From Bacteroidota bacterium (GTDB lineage Bacteria > Bacteroidota > Bacteroidia > 2-12-FULL-35-15): a DNA stretch of 51,343 nucleotides. The first letter of the stretch is position 1. Every line of letters begins with the position of its first letter. A program made the position numbers and the translations under genes. This document shows, one piece after another, positions 36,971 through 47,723 of this stretch. The notes under the pieces are model-generated. The model was given only the letters and a program-made list of their open reading frames with translations, had not been told where the DNA came from and did no database searches. The stretch spans positions 1-51,343 of the forward strand of contig JANYDQ010000151.1 of NCBI GenBank assembly GCA_025363555.1. Reading direction: 5' to 3'.

Positions 36971-38152
36971 TTAAGAAACAGCCTCTTTATTTTTAAAAAA
37001 TAATTTTTCCAACTGTGCTGTAGTACTTTTCCAGTTAAAATTATTGACCACAAACCTGTACCCGTTCATAGCTATTTGTTTTGCCTTGGCTTCGTTTTGC
37101 AATAATTCAATGACGGCACCTGCAAATTGTTCGGGAGTATCAGCCACCATTACCTGGTTATTGTGCTTTGCGCCAATCGCGTTGTTGGCGAGCGAAGAAG
37201 TAACGCAAGGCAGTTGCATTGCCATTGCTTCCAGCAATTTATTCTGCAACCCGATGCTGATTTGCATAGGTGCAACCAACACTTTGGAGATGGCAAAATT
37301 ATACCTGATGTCGTCCACCCAACCACTTACTTCCACCTTTTCTGATTTTAAAGCTAATACCTTTTTACTTGGCGAAGCCCCGGAAATGAGCAACCTGACA
37401 CCCGGTAATTTACCCCATACCAAGGGCATTATTTTATTAACGAGATATTCAACACTTTCCACATTGGGCGGGTAATTCATATTGCCGTTAAAAAGCAATT
37501 CATATTCTTTATCAAACGGAATGGCTTTAAAATAATCAGTATCTACCCCGTTTGGAATAACAACTATTTTATTTTTTTCAGGATGAGGAATTAAGTTTTT
37601 GTCCTGTTCAGAAATAATTGTTTTGTTAGTAAAAAAAGCAAATATATCGTGTTCGTATTTTATTAATCTTCTATATTCCATTGCCAAAAAAGGTTTCATG
37701 TAAAACGAATCCGTTGTTTTTCTGCGCTCAATTCCTTTAGAAAAAACATCCATATAATCCAGCGTTTTAGGGATGCCGGGATATTTCTTTACATATTCTG
37801 CAGTTCGAATCAACTGACAGTAAATGTGGTCAGGTTTGTGTTTTTTGATTAGTTCATCCACTTTCCGTTGTGCTTTACTGAAATAAAAATATCCTACCTG
37901 GAGAGGTTTGGTACTAAATAATGCGCGAAGAAGATTGAAGAAAATGGTATATTTAGAAAACGGAACCACGGAAATAGCTACACAATATTTTTTCAATTCA
38001 TCCATTGCCTGTGCATCTAATTTGGAATCGTTCAGTGCCAGTAAAACAATCTGATGTTTTTTTGAAAGTTCCTTTATTTGATTAAACGCACGGAGTTTAT
38101 CTCCTTTCTCTAAAGGATAGGGTACGCGGGATAATATGACAAAGATTTTCAT
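36971..38152 (-). CDS. Glycosyltransferase family 4-like
   Basis: SRVPYPLEKGDKLRAFNQIKEL; VVIPNGVDTDYF; LLEAMAMQLPCVTS. Confidence 0.88.
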   Translation of the reverse strand: MKIFVILSRVPYPLEKGDKLRAFNQIKELSKKHQIVLLALNDSKLDAQAMDELKKYCVAISVVPFSKYTIFFNLLRALFSTKPLQVGYFYFSKAQRKVDELIKKHKPDHIYCQLIRTAEYVKKYPGIPKTLDYMDVFSKGIERRKTTDSFYMKPFLAMEYRRLIKYEHDIFAFFTNKTIISEQDKNLIPHPEKNKIVVIPNGVDTDYFKAIPFDKEYELLFNGNMNYPPNVESVEYLVNKIMPLVWGKLPGVRLLISGASPSKKVLALKSEKVEVSGWVDDIRYNFAISKVLVAPMQISIGLQNKLLEAMAMQLPCVTSSLANNAIGAKHNNQVMVADTPEQFAGAVIELLQNEAKAKQIAMNGYRFVVNNFNWKSTTAQLEKLFFKNKEAVS

Positions 38153-38212
38153 TTTGCTTAATTCGCTGTGGTTTTACACCTGTCAGGGTTTGAATATTGA
38201 CAGGGGTAGTGC

Positions 38213-39409
38213 TTAAATTAATTGTTCATAAAACCCAGTTAGTTTTTTGCAGATGATTAAATTATCATACTTGGTTTCGGCTAATATTCTGGCGTTATGT
38301 GCCACCGCATCCGAATACGATTTGTTACTTAAACATTTTTCCAATGCCTCAACAAATTCAGTAGCAGTATTGGCAATTAATATATCTTTTCCATTTTCAT
38401 ATTCAATACCTTCGGCACCAATGGAAGTAGAAATAATAGTTTTGCCCAATGCCATTCCTTCAATTATTTTTACTCTCATACCGCCTCCCGAAGAAAGGGG
38501 AACTATCATTATGGATTTTGAATTAATAAATTGATGCGAATCTTCCACTTCACCCACCACTGAAACATTCTGCATTTTCAATTGGGTTAACCAGTCGGGC
38601 ATATTTCTGCCGGCAAGGTACAAATTGTCATTAGGATAGTTAGTTTGAATTTGTTTCCACACATTTTCAAGGAACCACTTTATTCCGTCTGCATTGGGCA
38701 TCCAGTCCATGGCACCAATATGAAACACAGATGAAAATTCCATGTTCGATTTATCTTCATTATATTTGGAAATATCAATTCCGAAAGGGATAGTAATGAT
38801 GGGCAGTGTGCAGCCGATTTTTTGAAATGCCAAAGCATCAATATCTGTTATGGTGGCAATTCCATCATATTTATTAAGCATCATTAGTTCGTATTTTTTT
38901 AACCGCTTTGCCAATAATTTCAAATACCATTTTTTTGCCGGATTACTTGCTGCTTCTGCCAGGCGTTCCCAAATAGCATACTCCACGTTTTGCGAACGCA
39001 ATACTATTATAGCTTTCGAATGTTTTCTAATGGCATGCACATAAGGTGCCACCCAAAGTGTTTCCAGATGCACAATATCAAATACTTCAGTGTTCATTAT
39101 TTTAATCAGTTCTTCTTCAAATTCTTTAGAATAAAAACGAATAATATTATACGATTTGTTCGAAAACAGATTTAGCAAAGCATCAACCGGTTTGACAGAA
39201 GTATTAATGAACACTGATTTAAAACCTGTTTTTTTTCTGTAATCCCTGTCTATATTTTCTTCTTTTATAAAATGTTTTGGGGTATTAATTGCCAGCACTT
39301 TCACTTCATTTCCGCATTTAAGCAAACCATCCGTTAATATATTCATAGCAATGCTGCCACCATCTTTAGGCGGAAAAGGCATTTTACTGCATATTTGCAA
39401 AATCTTCAT
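38213..39409 (-). CDS. Glycosyltransferase family 4-like
   Basis: CSKMPFPPKDGGSIAMNILTDGLL; GGGMRVKIIEGMALGKTIISTSIGAEGIEYENGKDILIA. Confidence 0.9.
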   Translation of the reverse strand: MKILQICSKMPFPPKDGGSIAMNILTDGLLKCGNEVKVLAINTPKHFIKEENIDRDYRKKTGFKSVFINTSVKPVDALLNLFSNKSYNIIRFYSKEFEEELIKIMNTEVFDIVHLETLWVAPYVHAIRKHSKAIIVLRSQNVEYAIWERLAEAASNPAKKWYLKLLAKRLKKYELMMLNKYDGIATITDIDALAFQKIGCTLPIITIPFGIDISKYNEDKSNMEFSSVFHIGAMDWMPNADGIKWFLENVWKQIQTNYPNDNLYLAGRNMPDWLTQLKMQNVSVVGEVEDSHQFINSKSIMIVPLSSGGGMRVKIIEGMALGKTIISTSIGAEGIEYENGKDILIANTATEFVEALEKCLSNKSYSDAVAHNARILAETKYDNLIICKKLTGFYEQLI

Positions 39410-39558
39410 AAACTAAATCATCAAACTAAAAATGCAATGATGGCAAATATAGCAATATTAGCCATGTTGTTTCAAGCTATTTGGTTTTACTTTTTCACTT
39501 TCTGTCTCCAACAAATCAAGCTGTTTGTACTATCTGGTTCAACTTTCAAAATATTGTT

Positions 39559-39566
39559 TACTTTTG
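39559..39566 (+). promoter_or_regulatory. -7 element TACTTTTG
   Basis: TAnnTTTG; supports ATG at 39583 for the next gene. Confidence 0.45.
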
Positions 39567-39582
39567 CCACCCATTTAATTTA

Positions 39583-40557
39583 ATGAAAAAAGAAAAATTT
39601 TTAATTACTGGTTTCTCCGGCTTTGTTAGCAGACATTTTTTAAATTACCTGGAAACAAATGAAATTGTTTCGGAAGTAATAGGCATTGACATTGCCGAAA
39701 CTGATTTGAATTTAGCTCCTTTTAAATTTATCACCTGTAGTTTTCAAAAAATAAACTTATTAAATAAAGAAGAGGTAGAAAAAGTTATTGCTGAATTTAA
39801 ACCCGATTATGTATTGCACCTGGCATCGAACAGCAGTGTGGCAATGAGTTGGAAAAAACCGGTGGAAAGTTTTACAAACAACACTAACATTTTTCTGAAC
39901 TTAATCGAAACCATTCGTTTGCTCAATATTAAATGTCGAATACTTTCTATCGGTTCGTCAGAAGAATATGGAAATGTGAGTTCAAACGATTTACCATTGA
40001 AAGAAGAGCACACTTTGCAGCCGGTTAGCCCATACGGAGTGGCGCGCGTATCCCAGGAAATGCTTTCTAAAGTTTATGTGGATAGTTATGGAATGGACAT
40101 AGTTATGACACGCTCTTTTAATCATATCGGCAGTTACCAAAAAGATATATTTGTTATTCCTTCCTTTGTCAAACAATTGATTGCTTTGAGCAAGAACAAT
40201 TCTGAAGTAAAAGAATTGACCACCGGAGACACCTCCATTATCCGCGATTTTGTGGATGTGCGCGATGTTGTTCGTGCATATTACCTGCTTTTCAAACAAG
40301 GTGTAAAAGGGCACTTATATAATATATGCACCAGCAAAGGAACGTCATTAGACGAAGCGATACAAATTATAGCATCGCAATTAAAAATTAAAGTAACCCA
40401 CCGAATAGATACCAGTTTGGTTCGCCCAAACGACAATAGAGTTATTATTGGCAGTAACGAAAAAATAAAACAAGACACAAGCTGGGAACCAACTATTTCT
40501 TTTGAAGAAAGTTTGAGAGAAGTAGTAGAGTATTATAAAAAAGAACCTGTTGGTTGA
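39583..40557 (+). CDS. NAD-dependent epimerase/dehydratase (GDP-mannose 4,6-dehydratase-like)
   Basis: FLITGFSGFVSRHFLNYL, HLASNSSVAMSWKKP, SPYGVARVSQEML, RSFNHIGSYQ, TGDTSIIRDFVDVRDVVRAYYLL. Confidence 0.9.
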   Translation: MKKEKFLITGFSGFVSRHFLNYLETNEIVSEVIGIDIAETDLNLAPFKFITCSFQKINLLNKEEVEKVIAEFKPDYVLHLASNSSVAMSWKKPVESFTNNTNIFLNLIETIRLLNIKCRILSIGSSEEYGNVSSNDLPLKEEHTLQPVSPYGVARVSQEMLSKVYVDSYGMDIVMTRSFNHIGSYQKDIFVIPSFVKQLIALSKNNSEVKELTTGDTSIIRDFVDVRDVVRAYYLLFKQGVKGHLYNICTSKGTSLDEAIQIIASQLKIKVTHRIDTSLVRPNDNRVIIGSNEKIKQDTSWEPTISFEESLREVVEYYKKEPVG

Positions 40558-40588
40558 ATCCTTTTACCAACATCCTGAAAAAACATCT

Positions 40589-42103
40589 TTACGCTTTATT
40601 TATTTTCCGTAACAAATAATTTTGACCTAAAAAAACACCGCAGGTGCGGATGGCGCCCACTGTAACGCCAAGTACTCCGTGCATATTCAAATTTTGTCCG
40701 GTAAAAAAGAGATTTGGAATTTTGGTAGTGGGAGAAATAAACGTTTTCAATGGGTCGCGGTAATCTTTAGCAATACCATACACACCTCCGTCTTTTGCCC
40801 CAATGTAATCGCGATAAGTAAGTGGAGTGGAAGTGGTATATGATTTTATAAGACTTCGGATAGCAGGAATCTTTTGTTCTACCAAATCGAGGATTTTTTC
40901 AGTTTGTTTTTGTTTGAAATCTTCGTATAGTTCTCCCCTGGAATCTTTATGTTTTGGAACGGTAACATAGGTGTTTTCCCATTGTTTAACTTCTTCGAAT
41001 TTCATATAGGTTAAAATGGTCATGCTGTCAGCATATTCTCCTCCTTTGGTTGATTTAGGAATAAAGGCACAAAACATATCAGGAGATTGTTCACCGGTGT
41101 AATTAATGCCTGTCCACACATCATTTCTCCTGTAATGATAATAATTCTGGTTAATATATTTAAAGGAATTTGGCTTTAAAACAATATCAACAATGAATGC
41201 AGATGCACAGTTTTCTAAACCCAGTAAACGGTTTCGGTAGGCATTTTTTATGGTTGTTGTTTCCAGCATTTCCATGGTAGTAGCAGGGTGAATATTAGAA
41301 ATAAAATTCTTCCCTTCAATATGTTCACCATCTTTTAATTCGATGTGGGTAACAACTCCGTTTTTTTCCACAATTTTTGTTACTTCTGCATAGTTACGAA
41401 TTTCACCTCCGTTTTCTTTTATCTGTTTGGTAAGAAGGCGCTCTATTTGTGCTCCTCCATCCACACATTTATAAGCACTTTCTATGTAGGTATTTACAAC
41501 CAGGGCATGCACATATAAAGGTGTTTTTATTCCATCACCTGCATAAAGAGGATTAGAACCACCTAATACGCTTTGCAAACGCTTATCCGAAGTAACGGAA
41601 GCAATAAAATCTCTGGCGTTTACATCCAGGTATTTTGTTCCGAGAATCGGTGCATCGTCTTCTCTAAGTTGATACAAAGGAAAATAATTACACACTTCCT
41701 GTATTAGTTTAGTATAGTTTTTTAATTCTTCGCGCTGGTGAGGAAAGTCCTTTGCTAATTGTTCCACAAAATTATCATACCCTTGCGCGTGGCTGTATTC
41801 GTGTTCATCATCGCTAAAGGAAATGATGTCGAATCCGTTCATATCCATTTTGATTAAATGGAGTTTATCCATGATACCAAAATATTTGAAACATTGATTC
41901 AGGTTTTGTCCTTCGTCCAAACCACCTATGTAATGAATGCCAGTATCAAATATGGCTTTGTCGCGAACAAAGATTTGCAGACTGCCGCCCAACTGTCGGT
42001 TTTTTTCCAGTATCAGTACTTTATAACCTTCTTTACTTAAAATGTATGCACACTCCAACCCTCCAAGTCCGCTACCAATAATTACAATATCGTATTTCGC
42101 CAT
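40589..42103 (-). CDS. Phytoene-desaturase/retinol-saturase-like FAD oxidoreductase
   Basis: YDIVIIGSGLGGLECAYILSKEGYKVLILEKNRQLGGSLQIF; C-term NLFFTGQNLNMHGVLGVTVGAIRTCG. Confidence 0.9.
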   Translation of the reverse strand: MAKYDIVIIGSGLGGLECAYILSKEGYKVLILEKNRQLGGSLQIFVRDKAIFDTGIHYIGGLDEGQNLNQCFKYFGIMDKLHLIKMDMNGFDIISFSDDEHEYSHAQGYDNFVEQLAKDFPHQREELKNYTKLIQEVCNYFPLYQLREDDAPILGTKYLDVNARDFIASVTSDKRLQSVLGGSNPLYAGDGIKTPLYVHALVVNTYIESAYKCVDGGAQIERLLTKQIKENGGEIRNYAEVTKIVEKNGVVTHIELKDGEHIEGKNFISNIHPATTMEMLETTTIKNAYRNRLLGLENCASAFIVDIVLKPNSFKYINQNYYHYRRNDVWTGINYTGEQSPDMFCAFIPKSTKGGEYADSMTILTYMKFEEVKQWENTYVTVPKHKDSRGELYEDFKQKQTEKILDLVEQKIPAIRSLIKSYTTSTPLTYRDYIGAKDGGVYGIAKDYRDPLKTFISPTTKIPNLFFTGQNLNMHGVLGVTVGAIRTCGVFLGQNYLLRKINKA

Positions 42104-42107
42104 TTTC

Positions 42108-45100
42108 TTATTTCCTTACAATATAAATAACATTTGAAGTTAATCGTGTATTGTCAATTTTTTGAATGTCCAGGTTATGCTTTTTAACCAGGTCCGTAAT
42201 AAAACTTGCAGGAACAAATTCCAGTTTGTTTTTTGTTTTATTAAAACCGAAAGTGGTAGAAATAAATTCGGTGTAACGTGTGCCTCTGTGACGTTTTTCT
42301 AAACTTTTGTCGGCATCACGTATCAATAACATACCATTTGGATTAAGATGGTTTATGCATTTTACAATTAGTTTTTCCTGTTCGGCAACCGGCAGGTAAT
42401 GCAATATATCGCTCAAAATAAACGCATCGCTTTTTGGTAATTCACATTCGGTAGCATCGGCTGCAAAAAAAGAAATGTTGCTGGTCTTGGAGAAACAATT
42501 AGTTGCTGTGGCAATTTTTTCTTCATCGTAATCCATACCGGTTATAATTCTGTCTTCACTCATGAGGCTTAACATGTAAGGCAGAAAACCATAACCACAA
42601 CCCACATCTGTAATGGTTCCTTTCTTTGGCAGCAACGATTCAAATAAACGGTATTTATCTTCCATTTTAACTTTTATGCGCATATACCATTCCAGCAATG
42701 GTCCTTTATAAATATAATTTTTTGTCAGGCGATTATAAAAGTAATCTACCGTTTCAATTTCCTTCCGCATCTTATTATATTCTTCTTTAAAATACCTGCT
42801 TATGCGTTTTGTTCGTTCCGAATAATTTTCACCGTACGATGTATTATCGGGAGTAATTCGTGGAAGATATTGAATGGTTAATTTTCCAGGCTTCAAAATA
42901 AAACTGTCGTCTTTTCCTTGTGCAAATGCAGTTCCGTGAACAAGTATGGGAACAATATCTACTTTTAACCGTTCGGCAATAAAAAAAGCTCCTTTGTGAA
43001 AACGCCCTAATTTAGCAGTTTCTGAACGTGCTCCTTCAGGAAATAAAACTAAAGAATATCCTTCATCAAACAAATTTTTTATTTTCTCCAGGTTATCTTC
43101 ATATCCTGCTGCTTTCGGAATAAAACCACCAAGGCGCACTATGGGTCCCATAAAGGGGGAATTCCACACCCAGTCGTTTACCATTAAAATTAATTTCGGA
43201 TTTAACGATTGCATCAGCAGGGCATCTATTACTGAATGATGATTAGCGATAACGATTGCGGGTTTTTCAAACTTTTCTTTAGAAAGGTTACTAATTTTTT
43301 TGGGTACGTGAGGATGCACATGTATCATCGAATAAGCAAAATAATGTCTTAGCAGGTGAAATAGTTTTAACCTTGTTTTCTTCGGCAATGGTAATAATTT
43401 AACTACTATAAAGCCCAGGATAATTAACAAAAAGCAACCAACCGTAAACCATGTAAAAGCAAAAACAGATTGTGCTAAACTTAGAAAAGTATAAGGAACC
43501 CTTTTCTTGTTCGTTCTGTTGGTAATAAAGAATTTGAAAAGTGCGGGCTGTATGGTATTTGAAATTATTAATACCGAAAACATACCGATTATGGTTATTA
43601 ATCCTATAGATTTTAAAGCAGGGTGAGAAGCAAAAACCAACACTCCTATTCCAATCATGGTAGTAGTGGCAGATATAAATATCCCTGTTTTATACGATAC
43701 CAGGTTTTTTTGCCCTGTTTTATATTCATTCATCAGGGCATCGGTAATAAAGATGCTATAATCGTCTCCCAAACCAAAAATGAAAGTAGAAACGATAATA
43801 TTAATGATGTTAAATTTTATTCCGAAAGCTCCCATTACTCCCAGTATGCAAAGCCAGCTCAATAGCATGGGTATATAGGTTATAATAGCAAGTTCGAACC
43901 TGCCGTAAGAAATAATGAGCATTATTAACACCAGCATGGAGGATATGCCAAGAATTAAATTAAAGTTAGATTTAATAATAGCAATAAACCGGTTGGTCAG
44001 AAATTTTTTATCAAACACTACCAGGTCTTTGTTTTCAATAAAGGCATTATATACCTTGTCTTCGTTTTCCGCAGTGGCTTTTATAATAGTTACTACAGTG
44101 GTTTCATTTTTGTTTTCGCTGATGTAATTATCAAGCATCGTTGATTTTAGTCCGCTAAAAGCTGATGCTGCTATGGGAGTAAACGGTTTGTTCAGCAACT
44201 CATAAAACCCTGCAAATGCACTTTCCTTAAACTTGTACTTTGCCGATTTTTCTATTAACTCTTTTTTTAGTTTCTCTTTCTTCTTCACTGTCCAGAAGGC
44301 ATTCCAGCGGGCTATTCGTTTTTCCTGTTCTGATTTAGACAGCAGGATTGTAGAAATAGACGAATACTTTTTCAGCACCTTCTCTTTCTCCAGTTTTTCC
44401 AATGCAGGCAAACTCTTTTCGCTGTTGGCAAGTGCTTCGTCCAGGGTTTTTCCGCTTGCCACCAGGTAAATGCTTTTTAACGACACATTGCTGATGGCAT
44501 TCAGGTTTTGTTCGGCTTTCGCCAAATGGGAGTTCACATAATTCATCTTCATCATATCGGTTTCAAAACCCACGTTTTGAGAAGTAAAAACAGAAATGGT
44601 ACAACAAATTAATATAAACCCAATAAGGTACTTGTTTTTTTCAAACTGGTAAGCAGCTATTTTTTCGACCAGGTTCAGCTTATGTTCTTTGTGTTCGGTA
44701 TGCTCTATGGTTTTTCTTTTCCGCATAAAATGTGGAAAAATGATAAGTGTAAACAGTGCCGCTCCCAGCAAACTGAACGCAGCAAACATTCCAAAATCCT
44801 GCAATGCTTCCGATTTAATAAATGTTAAACCCAAAAATGCTCCTATAGTAGTTGTGCTTCCCAATGTTAATGGAAATGCTAAATCCTTTACCGTTTCCTC
44901 TCCCGAATTTACATGTTTAAAATGGGTATAAAAATGAATGGTGTAATCCATCGCTATTCCCAATACCATGGAGCCTGCTCCAATGGCTATTCCCGAAATA
45001 GTTCCTTTGTACAAATACAACAGCGCCAGCGAAAATGCCCCGCCAAACAAAACAGGAATAAAGATGAGAAAAAATACTTCTATTCGTTTAAAGAAAAAAC

Positions 45101-45962
45101 TGATAAATAAAAACAAGCCAATTAAAGTGATGCTTACCGTAAGGGTTACATCTTTTTTTATCTGCACAGCATTGCCTACCGCCACAGCCGCTGTGCCAAA
45201 ATACTCGGCAGCTATTTTGTTTTTCGAAAAACTACTGTTTTTATTAATCGCGTCATCCAGCAAACCAAGCAGTTCTTTGTTCTTTGCCGTTTCCGATGGT
45301 TTTACTTTTGGAGTAATAAAAAACAGCAAATGCTTTTTGTCTTTTGTAAATATATAACCGTTTTCCAACTCAAAATTATCATCAAACTGCAAACTCTGCA
45401 TCCGCTTTAGTGCATAAGGAGTAATACCAATGGGGTCGCGGAGAATGTTTTTTTTCAATACTAAACTTGCAGGAGAAAGCAACGTTTTATATTCCTTTTC
45501 AAGCGTGGTATCCAGTCGTTCGGGAGTAATTAATCGGGCAAGAGTGGCATAATCTTTTTCCTCCAAAAACACTGGCAGGTTATCCACAAAGGTGGTATAT
45601 ACGTCATATATCACATTGTCGTTTACCTTATACGTTATGTCTTTTACCAGCGAAGTATCAAATTTCTGAACCGAGGAAACAAGGCTATCGGTAAAAGTCA
45701 TTAATGCTTCCGGCTGGGCTTTGGCTGTAGAATCGGTAAGCGAAACGGTTACCACCAGTTTGTCCAGGAACTTCGAGTTTTTAAAAATAGTATTCAGCCT
45801 TTCCACCTTTGCATCCGAAGGCATCATTTTGGTAATATCCTCTTCCAGTTTTATTTTGGAAGCAAAAACACCTGCAAACACCACCGCACCCAAAAACAAA
45901 AGAAAGAATACCACCCTTCTCTTTTTCAGAAACCTGTAAATAAATGTAAATAATATACTCAT
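42108..45962 (-). CDS. Fusion protein: MMPL/RND-type exporter + PlsC-like acyltransferase + class I methyltransferase
   Basis: 1284 aa; two MMPL halves; ANHHSVIDALLM...LFPEGARSETAKLGRFHKGAF; ITDVGCGYGFLPYMLSLMSEDRIITGMDYDEEKI. Confidence 0.9.
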   Translation of the reverse strand: MSILFTFIYRFLKKRRVVFFLLFLGAVVFAGVFASKIKLEEDITKMMPSDAKVERLNTIFKNSKFLDKLVVTVSLTDSTAKAQPEALMTFTDSLVSSVQKFDTSLVKDITYKVNDNVIYDVYTTFVDNLPVFLEEKDYATLARLITPERLDTTLEKEYKTLLSPASLVLKKNILRDPIGITPYALKRMQSLQFDDNFELENGYIFTKDKKHLLFFITPKVKPSETAKNKELLGLLDDAINKNSSFSKNKIAAEYFGTAAVAVGNAVQIKKDVTLTVSITLIGLFLFISFFFKRIEVFFLIFIPVLFGGAFSLALLYLYKGTISGIAIGAGSMVLGIAMDYTIHFYTHFKHVNSGEETVKDLAFPLTLGSTTTIGAFLGLTFIKSEALQDFGMFAAFSLLGAALFTLIIFPHFMRKRKTIEHTEHKEHKLNLVEKIAAYQFEKNKYLIGFILICCTISVFTSQNVGFETDMMKMNYVNSHLAKAEQNLNAISNVSLKSIYLVASGKTLDEALANSEKSLPALEKLEKEKVLKKYSSISTILLSKSEQEKRIARWNAFWTVKKKEKLKKELIEKSAKYKFKESAFAGFYELLNKPFTPIAASAFSGLKSTMLDNYISENKNETTVVTIIKATAENEDKVYNAFIENKDLVVFDKKFLTNRFIAIIKSNFNLILGISSMLVLIMLIISYGRFELAIITYIPMLLSWLCILGVMGAFGIKFNIINIIVSTFIFGLGDDYSIFITDALMNEYKTGQKNLVSYKTGIFISATTTMIGIGVLVFASHPALKSIGLITIIGMFSVLIISNTIQPALFKFFITNRTNKKRVPYTFLSLAQSVFAFTWFTVGCFLLIILGFIVVKLLPLPKKTRLKLFHLLRHYFAYSMIHVHPHVPKKISNLSKEKFEKPAIVIANHHSVIDALLMQSLNPKLILMVNDWVWNSPFMGPIVRLGGFIPKAAGYEDNLEKIKNLFDEGYSLVLFPEGARSETAKLGRFHKGAFFIAERLKVDIVPILVHGTAFAQGKDDSFILKPGKLTIQYLPRITPDNTSYGENYSERTKRISRYFKEEYNKMRKEIETVDYFYNRLTKNYIYKGPLLEWYMRIKVKMEDKYRLFESLLPKKGTITDVGCGYGFLPYMLSLMSEDRIITGMDYDEEKIATATNCFSKTSNISFFAADATECELPKSDAFILSDILHYLPVAEQEKLIVKCINHLNPNGMLLIRDADKSLEKRHRGTRYTEFISTTFGFNKTKNKLEFVPASFITDLVKKHNLDIQKIDNTRLTSNVIYIVRK

Positions 45963-45974
45963 CCTTTTACCTCA

Positions 45975-47135
45975 TCATCTTTTTAACAACCTGCGTTCGG
46001 CAATTTTAAAAAACACATAAGCCGCTGCACCCAGCACCACAGCCATAATAACCGCAAACACCACACTGCCCACCAGGTATTCCACCAGGTGCTGTTTCAA
46101 CACTTCAAAAGTTAAACTGCTGTTAAAAATACTACCATGTACATCTTTGCCCAACACCAGTTGCCCGGTTTTTAAACTTCCGTAAAGCAAAAAAGGAATC
46201 ATGGGCGGAACACTAATATTAGCCGCCAAGCCCACTATTGCCTTATTCATTTTCATAAAATGAGCCAGCACCAGTGCCGCCACAAACTGGTAGCCCCAAA
46301 TAGGAATAATACCCATAAAAACTCCAAAACCTACCGCCACCGCTTTCTTTACCACCGGTTCCTTTGTATCCAAAAAATGGCGGTGCATAAACCGCTTTGC
46401 ATTTTGCCTGGTTAAACTTTTAAAAAACCGAACCGGCTTATACCACAGCAAAGCCGGAAAAAATAATACGGTATTTAAAACCGTTATCCTTGCAAAATCT
46501 GCAAAGGGCCTGAAATGCGACACCCTTTTTCCTTCTTCAGCATAAAAAACCTTTACCGCCACCGCCTCCACAGGTATTCCCCGCCAGGCAGCCCTCACCA
46601 TTACCTCCAGTTCCCACTCATACCCGCTCGTAAACCATCGCATTCCCTTTAGCTGGTTCAGCGGATATAACCTATAGCCACTCTGCGTATCGGGCAAGTT
46701 GATGCCTGTTTGAAATTTAAACCAGAAATTAGAAATCCGGTTGCCCATCGTATTTTTCTTCGGCATATTTTCCTGCAGCAGGTTTCGCGCCCCTATAAGC
46801 AGGGTATCCGGAACCAATTCTATCCGCTTAACAAACTCCCCAATATCGGCAGCAAAATGCTGCCCGTCACTATCCATCGTTATGGCATACCTAAACCCCC
46901 TTTTCATTGCCCTTTTCAAACCCAATCTTAGTGCCCAGCCCTTTCCCCTGTTTTTGCCATATTCCACCACCTCTATACCCTTCACCCCGGCAAGCAATGA
47001 AGCGGTTTCGTCCGTGCTGCCGTCATTCACCACTATCACATCTGCACACAAGTTCCTAACCTGGTTTACCACCGCCAACAACGTTCCCCCATTATTATAA
47101 GTAGGAATAACCACGCAGCAGCCCAGGTTAGCCAT
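45975..47135 (-). CDS. Glycosyltransferase family 2 fused to DUF2062
   Basis: CCVVIPTYNNGGTLLAVV, VVNDGSTDETASLL, TMDSDGQHFAADI; C-term TM domain FMGIIPIWGYQFVAALVLAHFMKMNKAIVGLAANISVPPMIPFLLYGSLKTG. Confidence 0.9.
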   Translation of the reverse strand: MANLGCCVVIPTYNNGGTLLAVVNQVRNLCADVIVVNDGSTDETASLLAGVKGIEVVEYGKNRGKGWALRLGLKRAMKRGFRYAITMDSDGQHFAADIGEFVKRIELVPDTLLIGARNLLQENMPKKNTMGNRISNFWFKFQTGINLPDTQSGYRLYPLNQLKGMRWFTSGYEWELEVMVRAAWRGIPVEAVAVKVFYAEEGKRVSHFRPFADFARITVLNTVLFFPALLWYKPVRFFKSLTRQNAKRFMHRHFLDTKEPVVKKAVAVGFGVFMGIIPIWGYQFVAALVLAHFMKMNKAIVGLAANISVPPMIPFLLYGSLKTGQLVLGKDVHGSIFNSSLTFEVLKQHLVEYLVGSVVFAVIMAVVLGAAAYVFFKIAERRLLKR

Positions 47136-47397
47136 TTTAACACGATAAAATTCTACATCTCTAACCACCTTATATTTTAATAACAACTAATTAACCCCTC
47201 AATTACCCCCCGTACCCTTTTAAAAAAGGCTGCAAAAATAGTATTTTTATTCGTTCACCGCCCCCAAACCTTTACTTTAACTTAACGCCTTCGCTTGTCC
47301 CATCGCATCTCTCACAAAACCTATATATCAAATAACGTTTCCCATTCCAAAACCAACTTCCCCTGCAAATTCATTTCCCGATTTTAAAAATTAAACC

Positions 47398-47405
47398 TAC
47401 ATTTG
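47398..47405 (+). promoter_or_regulatory. -7 element TACATTTG
   Basis: TAnnTTTG ending 5 bp before the 47410 ATG. Confidence 0.45.
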
Positions 47406-47409
47406 CAAC

Positions 47410-47559
47410 ATGAAAAAAGCACTCTTCAAAATTCTTGCAAAGTTCAACAAATCCGTATTGCCCAAATACCATTACCGCGACCTCACAAAACTCAAAAAAT
47501 GGGAAAAAGCAATGGTCGCTTATAAATATTGGGTCACCACCAATTCTTTAGATGATTAA
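47410..47559 (+). CDS. 49-aa conserved-looking microprotein (not in ORF track)
   Basis: Manual translation MKKALFKILAKFNKSVLPKYHYRDLTKLKKWEKAMVAYKYWVTTNSLDD*; perfect -7 element just upstream. Confidence 0.65.
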   Translation: MKKALFKILAKFNKSVLPKYHYRDLTKLKKWEKAMVAYKYWVTTNSLDD

Positions 47560-47723
47560 ACACTTCTCCCTTGGAGAGGGAAGTAACCCATAATTCAACT
47601 TAAAATTACCACGCATCCTATTATTTTTTCTATCTCGATAATTATAAGGTATTTAGTACCCTCAATTAATTAAGCAATAAAACAATTTATCAATTATAAA
47701 AAACAATCCATCAATTATAAAAT

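Noticed and set aside
40589-47135. Complete flexirubin/aryl-polyene cluster
   Set aside because: No ketosynthase, ACP, dehydratase or ammonia-lyase in the window; only exporter/tailoring-type genes.
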